A stretch of 10,686 nt of DNA from Candidatus Bipolaricaulota bacterium (GCA_018399865.1 JAGYNL010000248.1:1-10686), one strand, 5' to 3'; counted from the first letter of the stretch, positions 1 through 7,906 are shown. Numbers and translations are program-made. Notes: generated from the letters alone by a model not told the origin.

Positions 1-1
1 A

Positions 2-136
2 TTGAATCGTGTATGGATTCTGCGTAAGATGATGAGTGATCTAAATGACTCACAGAAGGCGTTGGAGTTCGTAAAGAGCAAAATGGAGGCGACAAAGGAT
101 AACGAGCAGTTTCTCGAGTTGATGAGCAGTGACTAA
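2..136 (+). CDS. 3' end of an unrecognised protein (partial)
   Basis: An open frame enters from the left edge and ends at TAA 134-136, giving 44 visible residues that finish in FLELMSSD. The visible part is rich in charged and helix-forming residues (Lys, Glu, Asp, Met, Leu), has no cysteine and no membrane segment, and looks like the last helices of a soluble or coiled protein. Helical-repeat proteins such as TPR proteins often look like this, but I cannot assign a family. Its last 8 bases overlap the GTG start of the LysM/M23 peptidase gene, so the two are probably translated from one mRNA. The open frame and the tight overlap are what support it as a real gene. Confidence 0.6.
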   Translation: MNRVWILRKMMSDLNDSQKALEFVKSKMEATKDNEQFLELMSSD

Positions 137-1148
137 CAAAAAACCGATTCGTAAAGATCGAGTATTGATCGCGCTCCTTGTTCTTGTGGTCATTATCTTA
201 GTCCCGATTCTCATTCGATCCGGCGGATCAAATGGAGAACTGGACCAAGAGCCTGCTGCAACACCTAGTGGTGAAACTGATGCTTCCGATGGCCTGCCAT
301 TAGTGAGCTTGACTGGACCTTCGCTAGCTGATGAATCACCAGCTTCTGAGGAAGAGCCGAACATAGATACAACACCGGAAGGTCCAGATGAGGGCAATGG
401 GGTGACGAATACTGCCATTGTCACGCGCATAGTAGAGGCCGGGGAGACGGTAGCAGACATTGCCTCTGAAATGGGAGTTACTGTTCAAGAAATAATGGCA
501 GATAATAATCTTGTTTCTGCGAGCCAAATTACCCAAGGACAAACGCTTTATGTCTACCGCGGTGGTCTAGTTCATGTTATCCAGCGTGGCCAGACCTTAA
601 CTGATATTTCCATCACCTATGGAGTTTCTGTCCAGAAAATTGCGGAGGCTAATGGTATATCAGATCCTGGGCGCATCTTTGCGGGTCAGCGGATAGTCAT
701 TCCTGGAGCGACGACCAACTTGTGGCAAGCAGTAATCCGGCTTTCAAGCGGCCAGCAGACGAGGTTTATCTGGCCCTTGGAGGGAGAAGTTGTCTCTTCT
801 TTTGGTTGGCGTACCCATCCGGTGTTGGGAACCCGTCATCATCATAACGGGATTGATATTGATGTCCCTGAGGGGACAATAGTCCATGCAGCAGACTCAG
901 GCAGTGTATACTCGGTTATTGAGAATGAGGAAGCGTACGGGACAATGGTAGTCCTCAAGCATGCTGATGGTTACTTAACTATATATGGTCATCTTTCTAG
1001 CGCTCTGGTGTCGAATGGTCAGTATGTTGAGGTCGGCCAACCGATTGCTGAGTCAGGCAATACAGGCCTTTCCACCGGGCCACATCTCCACTTCGAGATA
1101 AGAAACGGGGAGTTTCCCGTTGATCCGCAGCGTTACCTACCTAGCTAG
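129..1148 (+). CDS. Membrane-anchored LysM/M23 family metallopeptidase
   Basis: This is a 339-residue predicted cell-wall endopeptidase. A short basic N-terminus is followed by one membrane segment at about residues 11-29 with no obvious cleavage site, so it is probably an N-anchored extracytoplasmic protein. A Pro/Glu/Ser/Asp-rich linker covers about 31-95. Two LysM domains (about 98-142 and 147-191) should bind peptidoglycan glycans. The C-terminal M23 (LytM/lysostaphin-like) domain spans about 213-335 and keeps the zinc and catalytic residues: H239 and D243 in HNGID, H288 in YGHL, and H319/H321 in HLHFE, so it should be active. The M23 family cleaves peptide cross-links of peptidoglycan. 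The start is GTG, overlapping the upstream stop by 8 bases with only a weak upstream GAG, so translation is probably coupled. It abuts murA. It resembles SpoIIQ in being an anchored M23 protein, but SpoIIQ lacks LysM, so I do not use that name. Confidence 0.93.
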   Translation: MTNKKPIRKDRVLIALLVLVVIILVPILIRSGGSNGELDQEPAATPSGETDASDGLPLVSLTGPSLADESPASEEEPNIDTTPEGPDEGNGVTNTAIVTRIVEAGETVADIASEMGVTVQEIMADNNLVSASQITQGQTLYVYRGGLVHVIQRGQTLTDISITYGVSVQKIAEANGISDPGRIFAGQRIVIPGATTNLWQAVIRLSSGQQTRFIWPLEGEVVSSFGWRTHPVLGTRHHHNGIDIDVPEGTIVHAADSGSVYSVIENEEAYGTMVVLKHADGYLTIYGHLSSALVSNGQYVEVGQPIAESGNTGLSTGPHLHFEIRNGEFPVDPQRYLPS

Positions 1149-2396
1149 ATGGAGCACTTTCTAATAAGGGGCGGTAACCCTCTCTCAGGGATAATCACTA
1201 TATCTGGAGCAAAGAACTCCACTTTGCCAGCCTGCGTGGCTTCGTTGTTGACGGAGGACGAGGTGGTAATTGATCATGTGCCGCGCCTTCGCGATGTTAC
1301 CACCATCTTGTCAATGATCTCCTCGTTGGGTAAGACAATCGAGGGGGAGAAAGAAAGGGTTAGGATAATTGGCACGGGCGAGCTTAGTGGTGAGGCGAAA
1401 AGTGAGTACGTTGAGCAAATGCGAGCCTCGTTTTTAGTTCTGGGGCCATTAGTGGCTCGCCTTGGGCGTGCCGTTGTACCACTGCCTGGAGGGTGCAAAA
1501 TAGGAACCCGGCCGGTTGACATTCATCTTCTTGGTTTGCAGGAGCTTGGAGCAAAGGTTGTGGAAGGTAAGGGGGCAGTTACTGTAACTGCTAGAAAGCT
1601 GCGTGGAGCCAAGATAAGCTTACCTTTTCCATCTGTGGGAGCTACTGAGCAGATTCTAATGACTTCATCCCTTGCTGTGGGGGAGACAATGATTGAAAAC
1701 CTCGCCTGGGAGCCCGAGGTGATGGATCTAGTTACTTTGCTGAGGAAGATGGGCTCGGAGATTGAATACAGAAACGGATCCCTTTATGTTCAGGGAAGAA
1801 GTAGCTTACACGGAGCACATCACGCGGTTATCCCAGATAGAATGGAAGCAGGGACATACCTTATTGCGGCAGCGATCACACGGGGAACGATAGAGGTCAG
1901 GCCGGTTATCCCTGACAACCTTCGATCCCTCTTATCCATCTTATCTCAGACAGGCTGTCTTATTGAAGAAACATCAGATGCTGTTAAGTTAACCATGAAC
2001 CGTAGACCTTCATCAGTAAGCTTGGTCACTGCCCCATACCCGGGGTTTCCGACTGACTTACAGCCTCCAATTGTGGTGTTGCTTGCCTTGGCGGAAGGCA
2101 CAAGTGTGGTTGAGGAACGCGTTTTTGAGAACAGATTTGGATACATATCCGCACTTGGGGAAATGGGAGCGAAAATCCAGGTTGAGAAGCACAGAGCTGT
2201 AATTGAAGGGGTAAGCGCACTGCACGGCACGCGCGCTACAGCGTGTGATATACGTGCGGGAGCAGCTCTTGTGCTGGCTGCTTTGACCGCCAGTGGGGTA
2301 AGTGGAATAGATAACTTGGTGCAGATTGATCGCGGGTACGAGAAGATGGCTGAGAAACTCTCGAAAGTTGGAGCAAACATTGAACGAGTCAATTGA
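1149..2396 (+). CDS. murA: UDP-N-acetylglucosamine 1-carboxyvinyltransferase MurA
   Basis: A 415-residue protein of full family length. MurA transfers enolpyruvate from phosphoenolpyruvate to UDP-GlcNAc, the first committed cytoplasmic step of peptidoglycan synthesis. Visible family residues are K22-N23 in GAKN, R92 in MRAS, and the catalytic cysteine C116 in the loop PGGCKIGTRPVD. This Cys is the residue alkylated by fosfomycin in known MurA enzymes; resistant forms carry Asp there, so this one is predicted to be sensitive. D303 in FPTDLQ is the usual general base, and R369 and R395 lie in the C-terminal DIRAG and DRGYE motifs. The ATG directly follows the stop of the M23 gene (TAGATG) with no recognisable Shine-Dalgarno sequence, so expression probably depends on coupling to upstream translation. 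Firmicutes often carry two murA paralogues; which one this is cannot be told here. Confidence 0.97.
   Translation: MEHFLIRGGNPLSGIITISGAKNSTLPACVASLLTEDEVVIDHVPRLRDVTTILSMISSLGKTIEGEKERVRIIGTGELSGEAKSEYVEQMRASFLVLGPLVARLGRAVVPLPGGCKIGTRPVDIHLLGLQELGAKVVEGKGAVTVTARKLRGAKISLPFPSVGATEQILMTSSLAVGETMIENLAWEPEVMDLVTLLRKMGSEIEYRNGSLYVQGRSSLHGAHHAVIPDRMEAGTYLIAAAITRGTIEVRPVIPDNLRSLLSILSQTGCLIEETSDAVKLTMNRRPSSVSLVTAPYPGFPTDLQPPIVVLLALAEGTSVVEERVFENRFGYISALGEMGAKIQVEKHRAVIEGVSALHGTRATACDIRAGAALVLAALTASGVSGIDNLVQIDRGYEKMAEKLSKVGANIERVN
2370..2373 (+). promoter_or_regulatory. Ribosome binding site that decides the hflX start
   Basis: GGAG lies 6 bases ahead of a TTG at 2380, inside the murA coding end. 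The first in-frame ATG (2407) has no purine-rich sequence before it, and the TTG at 2326 has none either, so TTG 2380 is the best-supported hflX start. Confidence 0.6.
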
Positions 2397-3711
2397 CAAA
2401 CCGTTAATGCAGGAAGATTACATAGGTGAGCGGGCTCGTATTTACGGAGAGGAGAAAGCAGTCCTTGTAGCTCTGCAGAAGCCCGGTATCTCGGCTAAGG
2501 AATCTCTGGCTGAGCTTTGTAGGCTTGCTTCCACAGCCGGCATCCTCACACTTCTTGAAGTAGTTCAAGGCAGAGTAACCCCAGATCCTCGCTACTTCAT
2601 CGGTAAGGGAAAAGTCTCCGAAGTGAAGGCAGCCTCGCATGAACTTGGAGCGGATGTTGTAATCTTCGATGATGAGCTCTCGCCTGCTCAGGCCAGAAAT
2701 CTTGAGGATAAACTGAAAACAAAGGTGATTGATCGGTCACAGCTGATATTGGACATCTTCGCTCAGCGCGCTGCAACAAAGGAAGCAAGATTGCAGGTGG
2801 AGTTGGCACAGTTGAGATACCTTCTTCCGCGCCTGCGGGGGTGGGGAAGCGCACTGTCCCGGCTTGGAGGAGGTATCGGCACAAGAGGACCGGGTGAGAC
2901 ACGGCTGGAACTGGATCGTAAGAAGATCAATGGCCGAATACACAAGCTTGAAAAGAGGCTACAAAAAACCCAAGCCGAGCGTAAGCTGCGGGGCAAGCGA
3001 CGCAAGGCTGGCTTGGTTCCGGTGATCGTGCTTGTTGGCTATACAAACAGCGGAAAGTCAACCCTTCTCAACTTGCTTTCCAATGCTGATGTGCTTGTTG
3101 AGGACAAGTTATTTGCTACATTAACAACGACTGTGAGACGCGGGGAGATTAGCACTTCGCAGAGGGCCCTATTTGTTGATACGGTAGGCTTTATCCGTAA
3201 TCTTCCTCATCAATTGATCCCCGCTTTTGCCGCCACTTTGGAAGCTGTACGAGAAGCTGATCTTATATTACACGTTGTTGATTCTTCGCGTGTAACCAGG
3301 TATGAAGACTATCAGACTGTCATTTCTACCATAGATAAGGAAGTATTCTTAGACGATGAAACAAAACCAGTGGTCATAGATGTACTGAATAAGATTGACT
3401 TAATAGATCAAGAAGACTTGGAGACTGATAAATTTCATAAGCCGGTACTTATTTCTGCGCGAGAAGGTACAAATATCCAGGCACTGCTCTCTAAGATCCA
3501 AGATATGCTTTGTCAGGGTAAGCAGGATGTCTGCTTGACCTTACCCTATGGGATGATGCAAGAATTATACAGCCTTTCGAAACGGGAGAGGGTAGAGGTC
3601 TGCAGCTACACTAAAGAGGGTATCGAGATTGACGCTACACTATCCGAGCAAGATGTAAAGAGGCTGCTTGACGAAGGCGCCCGGATTAGTCCTTCTGTCG
3701 CCGCGAAGTAG
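2380..3711 (+). CDS. hflX: GTPase HflX
   Basis: A 443-residue GTPase of the Obg-HflX class. HflX binds the large ribosomal subunit, and in studied bacteria it splits stalled or stressed 70S ribosomes. The N-terminal HflX domain covers about residues 20-190 and contains the signature GGGIGTRGPGE at about 163-173. A basic helical stretch (about 185-212) leads into the G domain: G1 GYTNSGKST at 220-228, switch I LFATLTTT at 244-251, G3 DTVGF at 267-271, G4 NKID at 337-340, and G5 SAREG near 359. The usual LDPT of switch I reads LTTT here, keeping the Mg-binding Thr but replacing Asp-Pro. Start TTG 2380 has a GGAG site at correct spacing and overlaps murA by 17 bases; ATG 2407 is the alternative (434 residues). 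The 3' end overlaps the convergent ricT gene by 26 bases. Confidence 0.95.
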   Translation: MNESIDKPLMQEDYIGERARIYGEEKAVLVALQKPGISAKESLAELCRLASTAGILTLLEVVQGRVTPDPRYFIGKGKVSEVKAASHELGADVVIFDDELSPAQARNLEDKLKTKVIDRSQLILDIFAQRAATKEARLQVELAQLRYLLPRLRGWGSALSRLGGGIGTRGPGETRLELDRKKINGRIHKLEKRLQKTQAERKLRGKRRKAGLVPVIVLVGYTNSGKSTLLNLLSNADVLVEDKLFATLTTTVRRGEISTSQRALFVDTVGFIRNLPHQLIPAFAATLEAVREADLILHVVDSSRVTRYEDYQTVISTIDKEVFLDDETKPVVIDVLNKIDLIDQEDLETDKFHKPVLISAREGTNIQALLSKIQDMLCQGKQDVCLTLPYGMMQELYSLSKRERVEVCSYTKEGIEIDATLSEQDVKRLLDEGARISPSVAAK

Positions 3712-4507
3712 AAAATGGTCTGACCTCTGAAACTTCAGCCTCCACCCGCTCATGTTCACCTAGAAGAAGGGTGACAGTATCGCGGAAGATGTTGTGGGCT
3801 ATTACTTTGGCTTTTCTCTCTTTATAACGGACCAATGTGCCCAGTTTGGGCATTTTCTCTAGTTCTGCTTTATAGGCGTTGTGCTCGTAGGCTAGGCAAC
3901 ACATGAGCCTTCCGCATAGACCCGTTATACGTTCTGGGGGGACAAATAGTTCCTGATCGTATGCAAACTCCATTGGTATAGGTTTTGGATTGTGAAGGAA
4001 CTGATGGCAACAAAGTACACGGCCGCAACGTCCGATCCCTCCCTTCAGTCCGGCTTCATCTCTGGCTCCCATCTGGCGCAGCTCAATGCGCATCCCAAAG
4101 CGTCCCGCCAAATCGCGGAGCAGGGCGCGGAAATCAACCCGATGCGGGGCGGTGAAATATATTCGTAGGTGAGAGCGGTCTATCGTATATTCGGCAGCAA
4201 CTAGATGCATTGGTAAATCGTGCTTTGTAACAACTTCCCGAGTTGCGGCGAGTACGCGTTCGGCTTCGGCCTGATTGTGTGTGTATGCTTCCAGGTCACT
4301 GGGAGTTGCCTTACGAACCATTTGTTCAAGTTGTTTGCCGATACCTTCTCCGGCAGCCAGAACGCTCATTACCATACCCATTCGTTTGCCGTTGTGTTCA
4401 ACAATACAATGGTCACCAGGAGCGAAAGCCCCCGATTGGGCGTGGAAGTATCCGCTGTCCCTTTCAAGATCAAATACGCGAACCAGGAAGACTTTTTCTT
4501 CCGCCAT
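3686..4507 (-). CDS. ricT: PSP1-domain protein RicT/YaaT (RNase Y regulatory complex)
   Basis: A 273-residue cytoplasmic protein with the PSP1 C-terminal domain at about residues 60-146. In Bacillus subtilis RicT (YaaT) joins RicA and RicF to form an iron-sulfur complex that directs RNase Y mRNA processing and affects sporulation, competence and biofilm formation. The cysteine signatures are intact: C161, C166 and C167 in GRCGRVLCC, and C198, C203 and C204 in GLCGRLMCC. Cluster ligation by the first group is known from the B. subtilis protein, so cluster binding is expected here. The ATG at 4507 overlaps the holB stop by one base (TAATG) and is preceded by GAGGTG at 4512-4517, 4 bases away. 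The holB-ricT order is conserved widely in Firmicutes. The gene ends convergently inside the 3' end of hflX. Confidence 0.93.
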   Translation of the reverse strand: MAEEKVFLVRVFDLERDSGYFHAQSGAFAPGDHCIVEHNGKRMGMVMSVLAAGEGIGKQLEQMVRKATPSDLEAYTHNQAEAERVLAATREVVTKHDLPMHLVAAEYTIDRSHLRIYFTAPHRVDFRALLRDLAGRFGMRIELRQMGARDEAGLKGGIGRCGRVLCCHQFLHNPKPIPMEFAYDQELFVPPERITGLCGRLMCCLAYEHNAYKAELEKMPKLGTLVRYKERKAKVIAHNIFRDTVTLLLGEHERVEAEVSEVRPFSTSRRQKD

Positions 4508-5538
4508 TATTCACCTCGATGCATGCTTAGAAGGAGCCACATGAGCACACCTTCTGTGCAAGTATAGCGCTGCAAAGCCCTCTGTGCTCGTTGGATGTAT
4601 CTACAAGCGCTAGTCCACGATGTCAAATCGTGCTTGGATACGTCTCGTTTATGGTTGTCTAAAGAGCCTTTTTCCATCACTGTCTCACGGAGCGCAGAAA
4701 AGCATACTACGAGCATCAGATCAAGAAGCTGACTGGCTCTTTCACGGCCAGCTCTTGCAATAGCGGTTGCACCATTCACGGCCAGCTCACGGTTACCTAG
4801 CCTGAGCCTACAAAGGAGTTGGTATGTAGCAGCATGCTGTAAAAAAGGATCTTCTCCAATAGCAAGATCGACAAGCCTGCTGTCTTCTGCCTCCATGGTT
4901 TGCTTTAATGTGTGTTCTCTAGCTTCTGCTAAATTCTCTATATGAGAGACGAGCTGGCTAAGTTCATCATCATTCTGCGCCATGCTGGCCAAGTAGCGGG
5001 CGTCTGTCTGAGAATATCCAGCCGAAATCAAGCTGCGGAGCAATTGGCTATCGGTTGATGGCATCAGGTGAATTACTCGGCTACGTGAAACAATTGTTGG
5101 TAGAAGATCTCTTTGGTTCTCTGTTAAGAAAAGGAAAATGAAACCTCGCGGAGGCTCTTCCAGGATCTTGAGTAGGGCATTTGCTGCCTCTATTGTAAGT
5201 TGCTCTGCTTCAGGCAGTAGACAAACCTTGCGGCGTGCTTGGGTGGGCGCAAACTGTGCCTGATGTATCACATTGCGGACCTGCGCAATGCCAATTGTTT
5301 CCTTTCCTGTTACGCTGGTCAACTCGATCAGATCTGGATGGACTCCACGAAGAACGAGTTCTTTGTCCTTGGCAGACTGCGCAAGTAATACCGACGCGTT
5401 CCTTCTGCCTGCTGCCAATCTGTTCTCTCCGCGTGACACTATTAGGATTGTCGAGGCAAGATAAACCATGCTTGCATCTGTTAATTTTGGGTTATCCATT
5501 ACGGATAACAGGGTACCACAGCCGGAGGAAAGGCGCAA
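4507..5538 (-). CDS. holB: DNA polymerase III delta' subunit, with degenerate nucleotide-binding region
   Basis: A clamp-loader delta' subunit, up to 343 residues. Delta' is the rigid stator of the complex that loads the beta sliding clamp. Identification rests on HPDL (67-70), the Walker-B-like strand VCLLPEAEQL (105-114), the family block AANALLKILEEPP (118-130), and LLPTIVSRS (145-153), where the SR of the arginine-finger SRC motif is kept and Cys becomes Ser. There is no GxxGxGK P-loop: the expected place reads IVSRGENRLAAGRRNAS. The zinc-binding cysteine cluster is also missing; the six cysteines (7, 106, 243, 279, 312, 327) are scattered. The C-terminal collar region is weakly conserved. 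The start is uncertain: TTG 5538 has a weak GAGAAG upstream, while ATG 5499 and ATG 5469 have no visible ribosome site. TTG 5538 lies 6 bases after the mobB stop and in the same frame. Confidence 0.88.
   Translation of the reverse strand: MRLSSGCGTLLSVMDNPKLTDASMVYLASTILIVSRGENRLAAGRRNASVLLAQSAKDKELVLRGVHPDLIELTSVTGKETIGIAQVRNVIHQAQFAPTQARRKVCLLPEAEQLTIEAANALLKILEEPPRGFIFLFLTENQRDLLPTIVSRSRVIHLMPSTDSQLLRSLISAGYSQTDARYLASMAQNDDELSQLVSHIENLAEAREHTLKQTMEAEDSRLVDLAIGEDPFLQHAATYQLLCRLRLGNRELAVNGATAIARAGRERASQLLDLMLVVCFSALRETVMEKGSLDNHKRDVSKHDLTSWTSACRYIQRAQRALQRYTCTEGVLMWLLLSMHRGE
4741..4788. repeat. 14-bp direct repeat inside holB
   Basis: TTCACGGCCAGCTC occurs at 4741-4754 and again at 4775-4788. 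The offset is 34 bases, so the copies are read in different frames of holB (ELAVN from one, RAGRE from the other). It is probably chance or an old local duplication; no flanking element is visible. Confidence 0.5.
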
Positions 5539-5544
5539 AGCTTC

Positions 5545-6054
5545 TCATGTCACCTGGCTATCCTTTAGCATGTCTTCTATAAAGTCGGCGACTTCGTCTG
5601 GTTTTTGTGGTGAAAGGTTTTCCACCATATCTGGAAGAGCTACGCGATCTTTGGTAATGACGGCTATCACCTCAATTTCACCCGCTAAGGGTTCAACTTG
5701 TTTTTCCAGACGGCGGTATACCTCGATCTTTGGAAAAGGGCCGTATTTGTATCCTTCTATTAGGACTATATCGTAGTCAGGAAATAAGCGGTCAATTAAT
5801 TGATCTGCAGGCTCTTCTGGATCGGCATCCCAGAATAGGGCACAGCTTTCTTTTGATATCAGTAGTGCCTGCTTTGCACCTGCTTCCAGTAGAAGACCGC
5901 TGTCAGAATCAGGGGAATCTATCATGGTTAACCGCGGGGCGTGTTTCACTGCTCCCACCCGGTAGCCACGTTCGATTAAAAGTGTTATAACTTGCATTAT
6001 TAGGGTAGTCTTTCCACTGTTGTGGTGGCCAATGAAAGAAACAGCCAGGGTCAT
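5545..6054 (-). CDS. mobB: Molybdopterin-guanine dinucleotide adapter protein MobB
   Basis: A 169-residue P-loop GTP-binding protein of the MobB family, which assists attachment or delivery of the nucleotide form of the molybdenum/tungsten pterin cofactor. The Walker A motif GHHNSGKTTL is at 9-18. The family segment VKHAPRL is followed by an Asp/Ser-rich loop and EAGAKQALL, replacing the His-rich version of Escherichia coli. Further on are LIEGYK (about 110-115) and AVITKD (about 141-146). The ATG overlaps the AOR stop by 4 bases (ATGA) and has GAGGA 5 bases upstream, so it is translated with AOR. The linkage suggests it serves the pterin cofactor of that enzyme, although characterised archaeal AORs use cofactor without a nucleotide. 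No mobA, moaA or moeA is in view. Confidence 0.92.
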   Translation of the reverse strand: MTLAVSFIGHHNSGKTTLIMQVITLLIERGYRVGAVKHAPRLTMIDSPDSDSGLLLEAGAKQALLISKESCALFWDADPEEPADQLIDRLFPDYDIVLIEGYKYGPFPKIEVYRRLEKQVEPLAGEIEVIAVITKDRVALPDMVENLSPQKPDEVADFIEDMLKDSQVT

Positions 6055-7901
6055 AACTGTCCTCGATCGATGATGCCTATCAGATCATCCATCTGTAATC
6101 GATGCAAGGTGTTGTCGGTTGGCCCGTAGCTATCATAACCACGCTCTTGGTAGTATGTGTTGATGGTATTCTTCAGGATTTCAGCATCGATTGGGTGATT
6201 GGCGCTTGCTCCTCGGGGCAGGGATTCGTTGAATCTGGCTGGTAGACGATCGTCTTCTAGGGTGTAGCCAGCTCGGGCAGCATGGATGCGCAAAAGCGTG
6301 TAGTTTCTCTCACCTATACGTAGCATCTCCTCGCTACTCACATCCAGCCCGGTTTGTGCTTCCAGAAGTGCTCTTATGCCAGATAAGTTGCACTTCGGAC
6401 CCGTTTCTCGGACGGTGAACGCACACAGAATGAGCGAGTTAACGAAGGATCTTACATCTTCATAGGTCTTTGTTATTAAGGCTTTGTCAGCTAGCGTGAA
6501 GCGATCGTATGGGCCATCTATGCCCAATTCCGGTGTTATGAGCTTATCCGTAAATAAGGTGTCATGTGTCCCCTCCATGTGGGTTGCTCCACGAGGGCTG
6601 GTGGCATACGAAATGCTTACTCCTTGCTTTCCTCGCGGTTCATGCATTGGGATTTCTACCCCTTTTATTGTCATGGCGAAATCCGCGCCTAATCCCGCAG
6701 CGTACTTCTCTAAACCATCGGCGATATCGTTTCCCACACTATCTCGATGCGCTATCTGATTTATCAGGCGTATGATTGCCTTTCCATCTCCCCAGCCAAT
6801 TCTCTCTTTGCTAAGCCCCTTTTCCGACGCCTCCATCATGAAGGCCGATGCTACCCCGGTTGAGATGGTGTCTAAACCATAGTCATTGCATAACTGGTTG
6901 GCTAGCGCGATGACGTTCATGTCATCGTTTAGGCAAAGAGATCCAAAAGCGGCAGTGGTTTCGTACTCAGGACCGCCGAAGCGAGGATCAACTTCTTGGC
7001 CATTGTAGGATGTTTTTACAACCCGCTTGCAGCGAATAGGACAGCCAGTGCAGCCTTCTCTGTCTATCAGGATAGTATTGTGTAACCTTTGCCCGCTTAT
7101 TGATTCTGCTGCATTGAATACACCTTCCAAGAAGTTCTTCGTGGGCAGGATGCCCTTTTGGGATAGTTGTGTGACTCCACCGGCGGTACCGTACTTACCT
7201 AGAGACCGCATGCTATCATCGTATGTATAGCTGGTGTGATCAGAGCGCTCGCGCAAAAAGCGGCTCTTATCGTAAATAGGTTTATCTTGATTACCGCGGA
7301 CTACGATAGCTTTCAGCTTCTTGCTTCCCATTACAGCACCTAATCCAGGCCTTCCAGCGGAGCGGGAGACGTCATGCATAATGCAGGCCATTTGAACTAG
7401 GTTCTCACCCGCAATACCTATTGCTGCGACTCGCGAGCGAGGATATCTATCTGTCAGAGTAGTTGTTGTATAGAGAACTCCTTGCCCCCAAAGGTCGCGG
7501 CAGGGATTAAGCTGAGCCTTACCGTCAATCAGGCTCAAATAGACTGGCTCTATAGCCTTTCCTCGTATTATGATTCCATCGTATCCACTTCGTCCCAGTT
7601 CGTGGCCTAGGTAACCACCAACATACGATCCGGCAACGCTTCCCGTTTTAGGAGAAAGGCTAATTACAATGTGTCTGCCTGCCCCAAGGACGCCTGTTCC
7701 CTGAAAGGGCCCGGTGCCGAAGACCAGTATGTTGTCTTCTGAAAGTGGGTTTTCTTTGCCGGAAAGCTCCTCGAGGAGAATGCGCGCTGCAATCCCTCTT
7801 CCTCCCACATAAAGCTTGGCCCACTCGTCCGGGATTGTGTAGTCAGTAATTTGCGCTGTCTTTAGATCAACATCCAAGTATTTTCCGAATTTTCCGAGCA
7901 C
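6051..7901 (-). CDS. Aldehyde:ferredoxin oxidoreductase family enzyme (tungsten/molybdenum pterin, 4Fe-4S)
   Basis: A 616-residue AOR-family protein, matching the usual family length. The family oxidises aldehydes to carboxylates with ferredoxin as acceptor, and some members run in reverse to reduce acids; the substrate here is unknown. The N-terminal domain starts GKFGKYLDVDL and carries VGGRGIAARILLEEL and GPFQGTG typical of the pterin-binding region. The 4Fe-4S ligands are visible: C284, C287 and C291 in CTGCPIRC, plus C493 in LILCAF. Other family blocks are GPEYET, NDYGLDTISTG and HEPRG. The protein is cytoplasmic, with no signal peptide. I chose the GTG at 7901 because it follows a G-rich ribosome site, fits family length, and lies downstream of a promoter. 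A TTG at 7976 would add 25 unrelated residues and start upstream of that promoter. First gene of the unit with mobB, holB and ricT. Confidence 0.94.
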   Translation of the reverse strand: MLGKFGKYLDVDLKTAQITDYTIPDEWAKLYVGGRGIAARILLEELSGKENPLSEDNILVFGTGPFQGTGVLGAGRHIVISLSPKTGSVAGSYVGGYLGHELGRSGYDGIIIRGKAIEPVYLSLIDGKAQLNPCRDLWGQGVLYTTTTLTDRYPRSRVAAIGIAGENLVQMACIMHDVSRSAGRPGLGAVMGSKKLKAIVVRGNQDKPIYDKSRFLRERSDHTSYTYDDSMRSLGKYGTAGGVTQLSQKGILPTKNFLEGVFNAAESISGQRLHNTILIDREGCTGCPIRCKRVVKTSYNGQEVDPRFGGPEYETTAAFGSLCLNDDMNVIALANQLCNDYGLDTISTGVASAFMMEASEKGLSKERIGWGDGKAIIRLINQIAHRDSVGNDIADGLEKYAAGLGADFAMTIKGVEIPMHEPRGKQGVSISYATSPRGATHMEGTHDTLFTDKLITPELGIDGPYDRFTLADKALITKTYEDVRSFVNSLILCAFTVRETGPKCNLSGIRALLEAQTGLDVSSEEMLRIGERNYTLLRIHAARAGYTLEDDRLPARFNESLPRGASANHPIDAEILKNTINTYYQERGYDSYGPTDNTLHRLQMDDLIGIIDRGQL

Positions 7902-7906
7902 TACCG

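Noticed and set aside
2326..2379. N-terminal extension of HflX from TTG 2326
   Set aside because: It lies wholly in murA and has no ribosome site; TTG 2380 has GGAG at proper spacing and gives a more usual length.
1946..2399. Minus-strand open frames of up to 148 codons
   Set aside because: They are antisense to murA, low in recognisable motifs and without ribosome sites.
4220..4567. Three overlapping + strand open frames of 89-115 codons
   Set aside because: They are antisense shadows of ricT and the end of holB, which have clear family motifs.
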